A DNA stretch of 64,000 nt, taken from the NCBI RefSeq assembly GCF_051014685.1, contig NC_135052.1, positions 9,825,105 through 9,889,104 on the forward strand, in the 5' to 3' direction. This stretch comes from Ptiloglossa arizonensis. Taxonomy: Eukaryota > Arthropoda > Insecta > Hymenoptera > Colletidae. Of the stretch, positions 1 to 12,800 are shown piece after piece. How positions within the stretch are numbered: the first letter of the stretch is position 1; every line of letters starts with the position of its first letter. The notes beneath the pieces were generated by a model. It saw only the letters and a list, made by a program, of their open reading frames with translations, was not told the origin of the DNA and made no database searches. Both the position numbers and the translations under genes were made by a program.

Positions 1-1218
1 TGCTTGCCGAGATATTTCAACGGAGGCTTGTGCACCGACCTGTCAGCGTTGCAAAAAGGGCTGTAACTTTGCTTCAACCGTGAACCCTGAATAAATGAAT
101 TACCGCTTTCCTGTGTATGGATTTTTGCACGCATTTCTTCGCGGAAGCCGGTCTCAAGTTTCTTAAAAATTCTAACCAGCGAAACCTTTTATTTATTTAA
201 AAAACCGAATCTAGACGGATCTTTATGTTTAGCGAATTACTCGTTGTAACTGCTACCGATGAATGATTAAGCGTTTGCTCGGTATATTGTACAGGTAAAG
301 ACGTAACGAGTAACTATTAATCTTTCTTAAGCTGCCACGTTAACGTGTATTAAAACATCGACAAATTTATCTTTCTTGTGACCACTTGTATTAGTTTAAC
401 CATCGCGAATTATCTTCTCAGCGACGTTCGTCTTTAAAGAAAGTAGGGAGAACACGAATAATTTCCACATTAATTTTCTCGATGATTTTTTTCGTTTTCG
501 TTTTCGTTTTTGAAATATTCAAAGAAATACACATATACGCGTGACTCTTTCAATATTTCAAATTTTCGTATATTTTGATTACGCGTAACCTACAGTTTAT
601 CCGTATGTATAATTTTGCAACGATAATCATCGATTTTCGTGATAATATCGTGAGTCGATACTTACCCGTAAAATAAATAAACTCGAGTCGATCGAAGCAC
701 CGTATCGACGATTCGTTTAATTATTGGTACGTAATTATCGGGGTTTCCCTTACGTCTGTGTTTGCAGAATATTCTGTAAAACATCCCTCCGAGAAATATC
801 CCTTTGAGAAGGATTTCTCGTTCGCGATACCACATTTTTCCTATCGGTAACACGCGTGCAAGTTCTTCAACAGTCCTCTGTGATTTACCGGTGACTGCCG
901 CGACGTGAATTTTTGGTGAACATTTACAGGTACACGAACCCTTCTTCTATCGTTGTAAGGTAACGCGAATCATATCCGCAGCGTGGCAGCTTGAAATATT
1001 TATGCCAGCTTCCTGTGCTTTCTGGTTCCGTTCTGTACGTTCCTTGTATTGTTTCTATTAAGACACACCTTAGTTGGACGTAGCAGAGAAGCCGCTTTGT
1101 TAAATCTTTGTTACGAGCTCGGCTTCGCGCATAGGGTTACGCAAGTTTGGTAGCACGGCGAAGCATGGGAGATCGTATATAACTTGTTCACTTTCTCTGT
1201 TACGCATCCGTTTATCTC
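1..1218. other. Gene-free AT-rich DNA
   Basis: No coding region or RNA gene is recognisable. The block holds a short TTTTCG simple repeat (listed separately) and scattered short open frames, the longest about 63 codons, which is chance length. It runs directly into the 191-bp tandem duplication. It could be intron or intergenic DNA; nothing here decides between them. Confidence 0.6.
487..511. repeat. TTTTCG microsatellite, about 4 units
   Basis: The sequence reads as consecutive TTTTCG hexamers with slightly longer T runs at each end. It is a simple repeat in AT-rich surroundings with no evident function. Confidence 0.8.
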
Positions 1219-1592
1219 ATTTTATCATCGCGAACAAAATTAGTGGAAAACTTCTTTGGTAACACTGTTAATGTATTCGGCAGTGTATAAAGTCAAATTA
1301 TATGAAATTGCAACTCTTGGAAACTTCTTTGTTTGCGCAAAACTTTGAGAATGTTTAACCGAACCTTGAGATTCACAGTTGGTAACGTTGTACCGAGAGT
1401 TATTTATGTATTTTATCATCGTGAACAGAATTAGTATGGAAAACTTCTTTGGTAACACTGTTAATGTATTCGGCAGTGTATTGTCAAATTATATGAAATT
1501 GCAACTCTTGGAAACTTCTTCGATTACGCAAAGCTTTGAGAATGTTTAACCGAACCTCGAGGTTCACAGTTGGTAATGTTGTACCGAGAGTT
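1219..1592. repeat. 191-bp tandem duplication, two copies
   Basis: Copy 1 starts at 1219 and copy 2 at 1410, both with attttatcatcg, and both end in gttgtaccgagagtt. The copies share the blocks cttctttggtaacactgtta, atgtattcggcagtgta and gaatgtttaaccgaacct in the same order. They differ by a handful of substitutions and small indels, for example taaagtc against tgtc near the middle. Copy 1 is open in one minus-strand frame (1240-1458), but copy 2 does not keep that frame, which argues against coding. This is a segmental tandem duplication old enough to have diverged a little. Confidence 0.93.
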
Positions 1593-3636
1593 GCGAAAGA
1601 GAGGCAGCGAATTTCCGTGTAAAAGCATGCAGAATTTATTTGACAAGCTTTCGCGATCACAGCTGACAGAATTGTTCGAACAAAATCCGCATTGATCTTT
1701 ACATCGGTATAAACACGCGATATACTATTTACGAATATTTCTACAAGAAATATATGAAATGGAGTGATTTGCGCAAACGTTGACGCTGATTGACGTCGCG
1801 ACGTAAATTGCCTTACAAGGTAGCGTTTAAAATTATCGGGAAATGATTGGTAAAGAACGAGAACGGAAGAGGGGAGAAAATTAGTGCGATTGAGACATCG
1901 TAATAGGGCTGTGAGTGAGAGGTTGACTGCAGCGACCCTTCATCTCATTAAGAGAACTTCGAGCATCTTTAAACTACACTTAAAATCCAACGTTCAAACA
2001 CCACACTCTAGTTCTTTACTCAAGCTCTTTATAAACTCTCTCGTTGACTGTAACGGTCTACAATCGATCATCTTTCTAATGGACTAGCATTATCTAACCG
2101 GCTATTTGACTCCTCCATCGCATTGAACTCTTAAGCTCAGTCTGCATAGACACACATACTTACCAACAGACACAACACCAAACACTCGATGCCATATGTC
2201 TTCTTGCATTTGACACGCAAGATTTTGACATTTGCCGTTTACACTCGTCACCAGTCATCCGAGCCATAACGCAGACCAAATTTACGAGCAAATAATACCC
2301 AATAACGCCGAATAAGCTCGGTACAAATTGAAATTGTTAAACGTTTCGATTTCTTTTCTTCAGTCCCTCTTAGGTGACACGATAACGATGTTGGTCCAAC
2401 CTAAAGGATTAGGGACAAAATACACGATAAAAAGGAATAATTGTAAGAAGAATCGATTAGAGAAGGAAAAAATTATTTTGAAGTTAAGAGCCACAATGTG
2501 GATACTTGCGTTTAAGAATACGCATCACGAAAATCATAAATAGAAATGTTAAGTTTAAATGATACGAACATACAAAGAAATTACATCGAATTCAGTAGTA
2601 TTTCTTTCCAAGTCGAAAAATCGGTATAAAGGAAACCGTGTCTTTGGGTTATTCGTGTCGAACTCGCTGAATTTTTCGAACGGATTATGTTCGAATTCTG
2701 TAAAAACGAATTGTTTTTATTCGTCTTTAAGACTGGAACTCGATGCCTCGACACATTTCCTCTTAAAACAGACCTTTCAGCAATGTTATACGATGTCGCG
2801 ATGCCCCAACGTAACTTGATACATTCTGTCACTCGCGAAAAGTGAGACATTTCAAAATCTGCACAAGCCGAAGCGTCGTTCTGTGAGCCGTCGCATGGAA
2901 AATATTTTCCATTTCACTGTCATTTGACGAAGCTGGCATTCATTTCCGTATAACAAGTACGAAGAGTAAGCTTACTCGTGAACTGGAACGCTACGGTTCT
3001 CTATTGCTCTCCTTTGTATAACCCCGTCTGCATCGCAAATCAACTTCCGCTATTTTCTTTCGGATACTTAACTCTTTTTGTACCATCGGCAAACTACGAG
3101 AAGGTTTATGTCTCTCTAAAAGGTTTTATCGATTAAAGGACTCAGATGTTTTCCTATTCCATTGAGCATAGATAGGGTTCCGATAACTTCGTTAGAAACA
3201 GCCCTTTGCTGGAACAGTTTTACTTTAAATTACATCTCTCGAAATTAGTTTTTACGTTAGGTTTACAAAAAAAATTGTGCGGTCCTCCTTAAGAATATTT
3301 TAATATTGTCAATCTACGAACAATGAATCTCATACGTACGAGTAAAAGTTAGCGAATTTAAATCGGTGGACGATTTTTACAGAACAATCAACCAGTTGAA
3401 ATGTTTGAAAATACAAAAGTTATAATTTAGAAATAAAACGTATACGTTCGTACACGTTTGTGTGAATTTATTTCATTGACTTCGAATGCACAGTTACATA
3501 AATATAGTTTAACTTTTAAATACACACGATGTACATTCTAGAATATTCCACGTATTTTTAATCAGAGTCAAATCGATTTCGTGCAATTCGTTGTATCGTT
3601 TGCGAAAAATTTCAAGCTTTTATTATATTTAAACTT
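1593..3636. other. Gene-free DNA
   Basis: Only short open frames are present: plus 1884-2087, plus 2328-2543 and an overlapping pair at 2559-2850. None resembles a known protein. Two overlapping antisense frames of 86 and 89 codons over the same bases are typical of chance. No tandem repeat or RNA gene was seen. Confidence 0.55.
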
Positions 3637-4272
3637 TTACACAAAATAGTTCTGAATACAATATACACATCGAAAAGTACTCAGGAACACGACACCCATT
3701 ATATTCACTGGAGAACGTCCGACTATAGATGGTCTACTATCACTTGAATTCTCTATTTTATTTCCTCTCCTTAAAATTGTTCTATAATGTAAATACCGAC
3801 AATAGTCCGAATTCTCTTTCACAGAACAATTATTCAGATCCATACAAATTTTTGCAATATATGCATATTTAGTAGCAACACGGTTTCTTTGTCGACAGAG
3901 TTTGTAAAATATATGCATGCCAACGTCATGAATATATTGATGCAAGAGTTTTTGTAACGAAGTCAACGAAACACTCTGTAGTTGAACGAGATCAATAGAG
4001 TAATAACACAAGGTTAACGCGAAATTAAAAAAATGAAGCGAAAATATTGAAAAATTATTAAACAAACTGTCTTGAACGCGCCACAGAAGCCGTAAGCATT
4101 TTATGGTGATTTTAGATGAAAATTCATAAATCCAAAGATATTTCGTCTCGTGTGTTTCGCGAGAAATAAATAATTTCAAACGTTTAAGTATTGAAAACGT
4201 CGTTGTTGCATCAAATAATAGTAACGTTACACGATTCGGAATAAAAGGATTGAAGTACGACTGAGTGTACAA
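3637..4272 (-). other. Unassigned 211-codon open frame
   Basis: This is the longest non-repeat open frame in the window. I do not recognise the product. It is open from a TAA just upstream of the 5' end, but the 5' codon is TTG and the first ATG falls only about residue 117, so it is not a normal start. The translation is rich in Leu, Phe, Tyr and Ser. It has hydrophobic patches near residues 16-30, around residue 85 (FFNFALTLCYYSIDL) and near the C terminus. Cysteines are scattered without a domain pattern. In AT-rich DNA a run this long is uncommon but possible by chance. It could be an internal exon, a receptor pseudogene fragment or noise. Confidence 0.15.
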
Positions 4273-5695
4273 GAATAACCGGTATTGTTTCGTTTAAACA
4301 TTTTTATTAAAGTTCATAATTTCGTATTCGGATATTTCAATGTTTCGAATGAATTCTCTAATATTTATTTCACACAGTTACTTTAATACGGCTTGTGTGT
4401 GTCTGCCACGCCTTCGCTTAGACACTTACAACTTGCGACGAAGCATCACGAAAATCATAAATTGATACAAGGCGTCAAGGTGGAAACGCGTTCCATCATT
4501 TTGCAAAGTCACTTCGTCGATAAGTGACATCCGTGACTAAGTAGTTTGAAACTAGAAAGGGTTCTCTAAAAGATGTTGGAAAGTTCTGATGTAGCTCCTC
4601 GCCGATAATTAACTGCGAAATCTTATTTCTTGACAGCGTTGCATGGTCTAGTGACGATGGCTTTCACGATATTGTACACTGTCCGTTATTTTCGTTTGGT
4701 ATTTATTCAACATTGAAACAATCGATGATACATCGAGACACGAAAATCGTACGCTTCTAGGAATCACAGCGAGCAATTCTTCTTATCGTTTCTATAATAC
4801 ATCAAAGCGTTACATTATTACACAATTATTGTTTATTCTGTTTCATTCTAGGTGAAATTCTTTCCATTAACTTTCTTATTTCGCGACGTATTTCAAATAG
4901 AAAACGATACAGAGTGCTCGTTACGCGATAATGGACTCTTTGAACGTTCTCTCCGTAAAACACGTACTTGAGAAATTTGAACACAATTTGATTCCACCGT
5001 TTGTACAAAAGAAATTCTCGATGTGAAAATGTCTTGACACTGAACATTCTTTAACTTTACCGTAATATAAAAGAAACTTATTAAAATACGAACTATTTCT
5101 GTGAAACTTCATTCCTAATGGTAACTCCATTCCTAATTGTTTAAGACGGTGACTGTAGCTGAGTTTAATAAACCAGTCGGTCTGTTTCGTTACTTCTGAG
5201 AACACCAAGCTGCACGAGTATTGTTAGACCATGGTTCATAGAAGTTCAACCGAGCGTCAGATTTTTCTAATTGTTCTCCCAGGTTCGTAATCTCGTCTCA
5301 AGTGCAACGAATGGACGTGCCAGAGCGACCGTAACGTTTTCAGGATTAGCGGTCTGGGTTTCTTTAATTAGGATCCTTTAACTCGACCCGGGCATGCATA
5401 CCTGACCGAGCAGTCAGGGAGCAATCCCCGCGAGACGTGTGCAAACCACTGGAAACCGCTCAAAAATCCTTATTACACATTGGTCCGTTTCGTGTCCTTA
5501 TCTAACGTTTCGACCGTACAGACACCGTTACGCGTAAAGAGAGAAACGTCGAGAGATTAGACGTTGGAATTAAGGTTAGAAATGCAGAAGATATTAAAAC
5601 GATAGTCGGGACATCTTACAACTCCGTACGAGTCGAAACACCTTAAACTGCTGCTCCGTACGTATAATCTTAAACCAGACCTAATCCCCTCGTAA
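4273..5695. other. Gene-free DNA
   Basis: It contains overlapping minus-strand open frames at 4826-5208 (73 and 95 codons in different frames) with no recognisable product. There is a small perfect hairpin at 5401-5418 (cctgac, six-base loop, gtcagg). The 3' part leads into the 43-bp minisatellite. Confidence 0.5.
5401..5418. repeat. Short perfect inverted repeat
   Basis: The six bases cctgac pair exactly with gtcagg across a six-base loop. A stem this short occurs by chance in a window of this size. It is recorded for completeness. Confidence 0.4.
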
Positions 5696-5905
5696 CGGAC
5701 GACGTACTGGTACGTCAAAGTCTTACCGACCATTCGCAGCAACGACGTACCGGTACGCCAAAGCCTTACCGGCCATTCTCAGGAACGACGTACTGCTACG
5801 TCAAAGCCTTACCGATCGTTTTTCAGAACGACGTACCGGTCGAAACCTTACGGGCAATTTTTACGAACGACGTACCGATAAAGACCCTTCTGGTCATTTT
5901 CGCCA
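5696..5905. repeat. Degenerate 43-bp minisatellite, about 5 units
   Basis: Successive units begin near 5696, 5740, 5783, 5827 and 5865. Each contains acgacgtac followed by a tacgtcaaag-like block, ccttaccg and a T-rich end such as cattctcag. The first three units are close matches. The last two are shorter and more diverged, as expected at the edge of an old array. Minus-strand frames cover parts of it but change between units, so it does not look like coding repeats. Confidence 0.85.
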
Positions 5906-6798
5906 ATCATGTCGACACGCATTCGTAAACGTGGTCGCCTGTTTTCGTTCGCGAATTTTGCGAAGAATCTCGACCGAGTGCCTGTCGCTACACTCGTCGC
6001 GTTATCAAACTGACCGGTAATCAGGCTAAACACGCGTGCCAATGGATCGAACAACCAAAGTACATTTCTATAGCGTTAATTGTGCACAGTGGAACGATCT
6101 GTTAACCAACTGGCTTCTACGCTCGCATCGTTTTGATATCGATACGAAATAGTATCGAAGTTGTGCCTGTTGTTGGTAAACGAACTTCCCGCTCTGTTGA
6201 ATTTCCCAAAGCGTCGAATCGAGAACCTTATTAACTCGAACACCGTTGAATTAACCGTCTTAGTAGTTGAACGTAATTGTCGAACGTTGTTTAGAATAAC
6301 AGGTTGTAAAGCTGTCCGACATTGTGCGTGGATCGTACGAAGGGGCGAATATACTGGCTCTATTACAAATTGATGCAACGAATCGATGTAATATCTCAAT
6401 TACAAATCGATGCGACGGGGCGACATCGAAACTACGTTTAGAAGGGAACTCGTTACTGTGGTATATTAAAATAAAAAAAAAAAGAACACTATTGGAAAAA
6501 GACTATGCAAAATCAAGGCAATTCGGTGATACGTAAAGATGGCTCGAACTGTCGGAAGCGTAACCGTGACGGTTCGAAGGCTAGAGCCTAACTTCGGGCT
6601 CGGTGCACCGAGCAAGAAGAAGCCTTTGAGGGTGGAGGATCGGTTGTCGAGAAATTGGAAATGGAAAATTTCTGGAACCGAACGCGTCTGGCGTTTCGAG
6701 TGTCCTATGGGTGGATGGTTCACGACGTGGCCCGGGTCGAAGTCCAGGGTTGGTCCGTCTTCGTTTCACGATATTTTACCAACGATTTTAACCCAGTG

Positions 6799-6830
6799 TT
6801 TTTTTTCTTCTTCTTTTTTTTTCTTCTTAC
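6799..6830. repeat. Pyrimidine (T/C) tract
   Basis: Thirty-two consecutive pyrimidines, mainly T with TTC triplets. It resembles a polypyrimidine tract but is longer than a usual splice acceptor tract. The acceptor context after it (ttcttacaatg) has no AG directly next to it. Confidence 0.8.
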
Positions 6831-7355
6831 AATGTATCCAGACTCGAGACAATAACGCACACAACGACGATACCTTCGCGTCCCGATGCATTCGCTCCGC
6901 GATACGTTCGCACGGCATTCACTTCGACGAGCATTGTTAGAAATTTAAAGTAAACGGAACAACGTCTTTTCCCGGTGTTCGCCGTAGAACTCTCTGTACA
7001 CGAATTACTCGAAGAATCGACAAACTCGTTCCACGGCGCAGTTGTCTCGTGGCGGAGCGGCATTGACATCAGACACTCGGAGCAAAGCGAACAAGCTTTG
7101 CTGCACCAAAGCGCAGAGAAACTCCATTCTCTTTCCAGTTCATCCGTGCCAATTCCCTCTAGTGATATTTCACCGCGGTACCGTAATGCAGGCGGATAAC
7201 AATATGCCTGCTTCAAAGGCGCGTTTTGGGAATACCGGGAATTATATCACGTATCGCAAGTTACACGTTTAAATATGCTCCGGTGCAACGGAGACTTCCA
7301 CGTCAATTTCATCTCCCTTTTCGCCCTTTCGCTGGAAGAGTAAATCATTGGCAAC

Positions 7356-7410
7356 AAAAAAAAAAAAAGGAAGAAAGAAAGAAAAAAAAGGAAAGATAAA
7401 GGAAAAAAGG
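7356..7410. repeat. Purine (A/G) tract
   Basis: An almost pure A/G run of about 55 bases built from AAAG and GAAA blocks. Read on the minus strand it is a long pyrimidine tract. It is low-complexity DNA with no evident gene. Confidence 0.85.
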
Positions 7411-9540
7411 TTTCCTTTCGCCCCCTACTCGATATTTCGCTTTAATTAGGATTTCATCCCCCTCTTGGGTCTCGCGCGTCTGGTTGCTCGTTGGCTCGAA
7501 TGCAACGCTTCTGTGCGTTTCCGCGAATCGAAAGAGAAACTGTAGATTTTTTCCCCGCACGTTTGCCTTTCGATATACTCGTTTGCCTTACGTTGTGCCG
7601 CGCGTTATTTTCGTTTCTTTGCGACCGTTAATTCACTCCGTGGACAAAGTTCCAATTTCGTATCACCTGTAGAAACATCGAGTCGATGGAAAGAATACAC
7701 AGATACGGAGAATCGATATCCAACCGGTCTCAATTATTTCGTAGCGGATCATTGTCGGGATGGCCTGGGTGGCCAAAGTAAGAACGGAAAGTGTTCCGAT
7801 ACCGAATACAAACAACGGTCTTAAATTTATCGGACGCCGCCTCGAATGGCGAATACAAATGGTAATTAGTCTAATCGGGGTTCAAGTGTGTAATTTAAAC
7901 GTTTCCACCCTTAGGGTTCGGATCCTCTTCGGTATAGTAAATTGTTAAATATACATTAACCCAGAAGGAGCAAAGCAAGGGGTATGAATGACGGCGCAAG
8001 AAGAACAATCCTTTTGTACAGTTGATACAAAGTGTGACGGAGGATTAGAACAAAAGAAGGAAAAGCGGCGAGTTGTTTAAAAGTAACATAAAGTCGGATA
8101 GAAACCCGAGAAGAATTTCCATAAGCTTTCCTGTATAGAGTTGAGATACGCAAGGAAGAAGATATTTCTAAAGGTTTTGACAAGATCGTGAAAAAAGCGT
8201 AGGCGTACAATGGTACCTCATAGCGTGGCGTATACTGTCATTGTCCCTGGATATAGTTTTGAACGGGAAGAAAATCTGGAACGGGTCTCGAAATTCATTC
8301 CGAGTTAAAAATTCTACGATATTGTTCAATATCGTTCCAAAATTAACGATTCCGTTCATTGTTCGAAAAATCATAATGCGTCGCGTTTCTTTTATCCCGT
8401 CCATAGACAGGGCGAATCTTTTATCTTTGCGACTCGGTCTTTTCGTCCAGATAATCGTGACTTGAAAAATACTCTTTCTTTTAATTTACGATCGTACAAT
8501 GCTTATTGGAAACAAAGAACAACGCCGAACAATTCGACTTTCGCGTTCTAAACCGAGTCTATTTAACCCGTTGAATATTCGAGCAACAATCGGGCCCGGT
8601 CATCTCTAATGTATTTCCATTGTTTCCATTTTCGCGCGACATACATCGTTAAACTTGAACGAAATCCATCGCCTCTAACGAGTTCGAAGTATTCCAGTTT
8701 TGGAATAATTCCTGGTTCGTGTTCGCAGCCTCTCTCTGGGTAGATTCCGCGTGGCTCCGTCCCGCTCGTGCGAATCGATACTCGTTTATGCGTATCAATT
8801 TCACAGCGCGGCGCGGAGATTATTCGACACCGTTCAAATCGGGGTGTGAAATTTTCGTGTTTCTTTGTACCGTGGAAAACTGTGTCCTGTTCGATTTGCT
8901 CCTTTGTTTGTTCGCAGCGTGATTCGATTTAACGAGAAAGCAAACCTCGGCCGGAACGATGCGTCGAGGTGTGTTTGCTTCCGTTGCGCGTTTACCGATG
9001 CGTTCGGTGCATCCCGAGCGATGCACGCAGACAATTATATCGATGTAATAAATGCTGTGCAGATAATTGATGTAATAAATTATCTGCTTTCATGGCTTGA
9101 TTTATGACGAGAATAGCGATGTACCGAGGACAGTGACACGAAATGGGTTTACGGTACAGGATTCGATCGCTGTTTCGAACTCGCTCCCGTCTATATCCCT
9201 AATTTATTTTCTTATCGCGGTCGAACCGTCTGCTCTACGCTCACTGTTAAATCCTAATTGCGGTTCAACTTCAAATTAGCATACGTCGTTAACAGGCGTC
9301 CTTCCCAAGGGTACACGAGAGCTTTACTTCTGGGTCGCCGGTTCCTCAAACGCTCAAGAAATCCACTAACAAGTGTTTAACGCTCGCCCGAACCATGTAA
9401 AATCCTCTTAAATCCAGAAATCAGAAAAATGCGGTCGGCGAAAGAAACCGCGAACGAAATAAAATTTAGGATATAGCTTCGGAATCGTTAGAATATCCGT
9501 GCGCTCGCGTGCAGCCTTCATCGATCGGCCAATGTTGTAC

Positions 9541-9839
9541 ACAGGGTGAGTTAATAAGAACTACTACCTGAAATATCTCGTTATTTCTAAAAAAAGGCTT
9601 CCCAACGAAACGGTATTGAAAAAAATCCATCGAACGAATGCCTTTTTAATTTTTTGTGTTTCGTATTTTTTAAAATACTACTGTTACCTTCAGATTTTCG
9701 AACACTGTATATTTTTTCAAGATCAACTCGCGATCGTACCTAATTATTGGTTATTAAATGTATTCTTTTGTCCACTGTAACGTGGCACGGAAAAAAATAT
9801 ACAATGTCGTGAAATATACAAAACTGAAGGTCACCCTGA
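9541..9839. mobile_element. Foldback / MITE-like element with ACAGGGT end
   Basis: The left edge acagggtga is matched in reverse by tcaccctg at 9831-9838. Inside, accttcag (9686-9693) pairs with ctgaaggt (9824-9831), and gtatatttttt (9707-9717) pairs with aaaaaaatatac (9792-9802), giving a roughly 150-bp foldback. Short palindromic elements starting with a CAGGGT motif are frequent transposon remnants in insect genomes. No transposase is present, so it would be non-autonomous. No target-site duplication could be confirmed. An open frame at 9758-9964 crosses its right edge and is not considered real. Confidence 0.45.
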
Positions 9840-12800
9840 TCGGTATTTCTGAAAATATAAGAAAATATAAGACTCAAAGAATTGAAAAGGCGTTCGTTCG
9901 TTCGTTGAAAGCTCCCTTGAACACAATGTATTTCGTGCGAAACGTTTCTCGATCGAATCGATAGATAACGAGATAGCGATTCTTATTGACTCGGCCCGTG
10001 AACCTTGTATCAGATAAATCTATAGGTAAGAAAGCTTCGTATTTCAGTCACATAACCCGGGAAGCCGTAACCGTACTATTTCCGTCTCGAGTTAATGCGA
10101 CGTATGTACATAATGCGACAGTTAGGTAGGGAAATACACCGAGAGATCTGACGTCTGAGGTTTAAGTTTGTTGCTTGAAAAAAGTCATAAATGGGGATTC
10201 TTGGACAGCCAGGAACGCTACGTGTACACCAGAACACGAGCCATTCAAAGAGTTAGCTGTCGCAGGTTGAGTTCCAAGAATCTCAGGACAATGCATAGAA
10301 GGGAAAAGCAGAAACCTTCCCCTTACCGCGCAAACAATAGAACATGGCGAGACACCTCTACAATAACGCTTACTTACCTATTGTTCGCGAACATTTCCAC
10401 CATCGCGTTGCAAATCAACCAATAAGAAAATACAAGCGCGATCGTCCCACGCGTTTCGACGAAACGCATTTAGACATCGATCGGAACCTATCCGAAGCTT
10501 TCGATCGGTTCGGTGTTTAGAATACGAAGAACAGCCTCGATATCGTTTCCGTACGATCCGATCCTGATTTACATTGTCATGTAGATATGTACCTGTCGAA
10601 GTACCAGTGGGATATCGTTTACTAATTGGAACATTAGTGGGACACGGGTTCGAGTACCAACGGCTCGTGTAACTGTTACGTATGAAGTGTTCCTCCAGAA
10701 ACCGTTCGATAGGGATTTACATTATTCTTCCTCGATGGCGAATCGACGGATCGATCGAGACTAGGGGAAATCTACATTTCGTAAATTCACCGGCAGATGA
10801 CGACCGATAACGTATACATTCGGCAAAAGTGTAGTTACGTCTGAGGCAAAGTTTGCTCGGTCAACCTTACGGAGAAGTTCGCCGGTAAAATCTGAACGAA
10901 ACTCTTGTAAATTTCGAACTCGGAACGAATTATGTAATTTTTCATTTTGGTCGCACCCGGCGGTACCGTGTCGGAGTTTCAAAGGCGTATCCAACGTTAT
11001 CCTTACGCTTTCGATCGTTTTGAAGGAACCATCTCCGAGTTTACGTTGTTCTTCTCGAATAGCGGTAAATCGCTAATTTCGTTCGAAATGAAACGAAAGT
11101 CCGGTATTCGGGCGAGGTAAGAATGTGCATTTCCCGAGAATAAACCGGCGTGACGTTTCGATCTTTTCGTAATTTCGGTCCATTACGCTTCCAATATCCG
11201 TAATTCAATCTGCACAGTAACACCAATCTGTTTGCGTTTACGCGGCGCGCATAGAAGTTGGTACCTGAATTTGTACCTGTCTGGATTGCGACGAGTCGTG
11301 TCACAGAAACGTCATCTGCCGGTGTTTCCTATCGCCTGACTTATGCAAATCTACGAGCGAGCCCGCTCTTCCCCGATGGTGGCCACGGTTTCGCATCCTG
11401 ATCGCGCGCCAGCGCCACGTTTCGAGTATAAATTTTCGTCGTTCCGCGCCGTTGAATTTATGAAACTGCCTACCAAAAGGCGAGACACGGGCCACGCAGC
11501 CATCGAAATAACGACGCTTATCGTATCGCGATATTAATAAGCGGGCCAACTCTCGTTGATATTTTTCACTCGCGAGGATAGAGCGTTCCACCGGATTTTT
11601 AACGACGAGGAGACCGAGGAACAAGATCGAACGGAGAGACGACAAAAATCGAGCTATCGAACTCTGTATTACACCTCGGGATACGTCGTCGGTCGAGAAA
11701 TACAAGACGATTCGGATATACGTGTCCATAGTTCGAGTAGTGATTCCATCTACTAATGCGAGTAGAAAATGTCCGATGAACGTGTCCTCTGTACTTTACT
11801 TTTTGAATTATGTATGGGACGAGAAAATGTTCAAAGTGTTGAACAAAATCGAGTTCTCGAAGCCGGATTACCAGAATTTCTCCTTAAAGGGAATGCTGTA
11901 CCACGTTAAAGAGAAATGTGGACAGCGTCGAGCAATTTTTATTAAAAATGTCGCAGAACGAAGGAGATACTTTGAACATTTTCTTCGATCGTCCGTAACT
12001 CGAAAATTGAGGTACACGGAACACGCGTTTACAAGGGAATTTTTTACTCAACTTGGCGCGTAGATTCACCCCTTGAAGCATCGACGTGTATTTTTGAATC
12101 ATCGTGTAAACACGGAGCAGAGTATCACCATCGTTTTTCACTCGAATATCAAACATTCTCAAGAGATATTAGCGAGAAGTCGATGCGATCTTGACATTAT
12201 TTTTAGACAGAATCGTACATTTTTAACTTTACGAACGCTCAAGATGAATTCTACGAGAGAATTGAAAGAAAAATTATGATAAACATAGGTCTATAAATCT
12301 TTTGTTTCGGAGAGACGATCCCGCTGCTTCGAATGGTAAATTTCATGTAGGCGTAAAAGCTGTTAAAACGAATGCCGAGATACCGTATCGACAATTTTAT
12401 TGGACCTACTCTTGTGGAAGGTAAACAATCAATAACACGTAACGTGCTCAATGCACGTAATTCAGTTAGAAATCAACCGGAAGTGTGCGAACGCATGCAA
12501 CAGTCCATGATAGGCAAATCAACGCGTGTGTGGCTTCCAATGGAGGCCACTTCGAACATCTATTATGAAATCATGCAGGAACTACGAGCGGCTATATTTC
12601 CGAAATGCAAGATTTGTGGGGCCGTGTTCATTGAAACCTTTTTTTCGGTTGGAAGGTAAAATTGTAAATTTCTCAACGGGACTTTCGAATCACATTTTTG
12701 GCGCCAATTTTTGGATTCATCGAGTTCGTAGCATCGAACGATGATAAATTTAACACTCACCGATTATTCGTGCAACACGTGGGTCTCGTTTCTTTTTAAG

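Larger units (their letters stand above)
5906..9540. other. Gene-free DNA with homopolymer tracts
   Basis: No gene is recognisable. The stretch 6539-6780 is less AT-rich and open in a plus frame for 133 codons (6539-6940), but that frame runs straight through a long T/C tract, so it is probably not coding. Smaller open frames around 6827-7272 overlap on both strands. A partial repeat of attacaaat(c/t)gatgc lies at 6362-6413, and gatgtaataaat occurs twice at 9041-9080. Confidence 0.5.

Noticed and set aside
6539..6940. 133-codon plus frame starting with an ATG
   Set aside because: It crosses a 32-base T/C tract that would encode a Phe/Ser run, and frames on the other strand are equally open. 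No domain is recognised.
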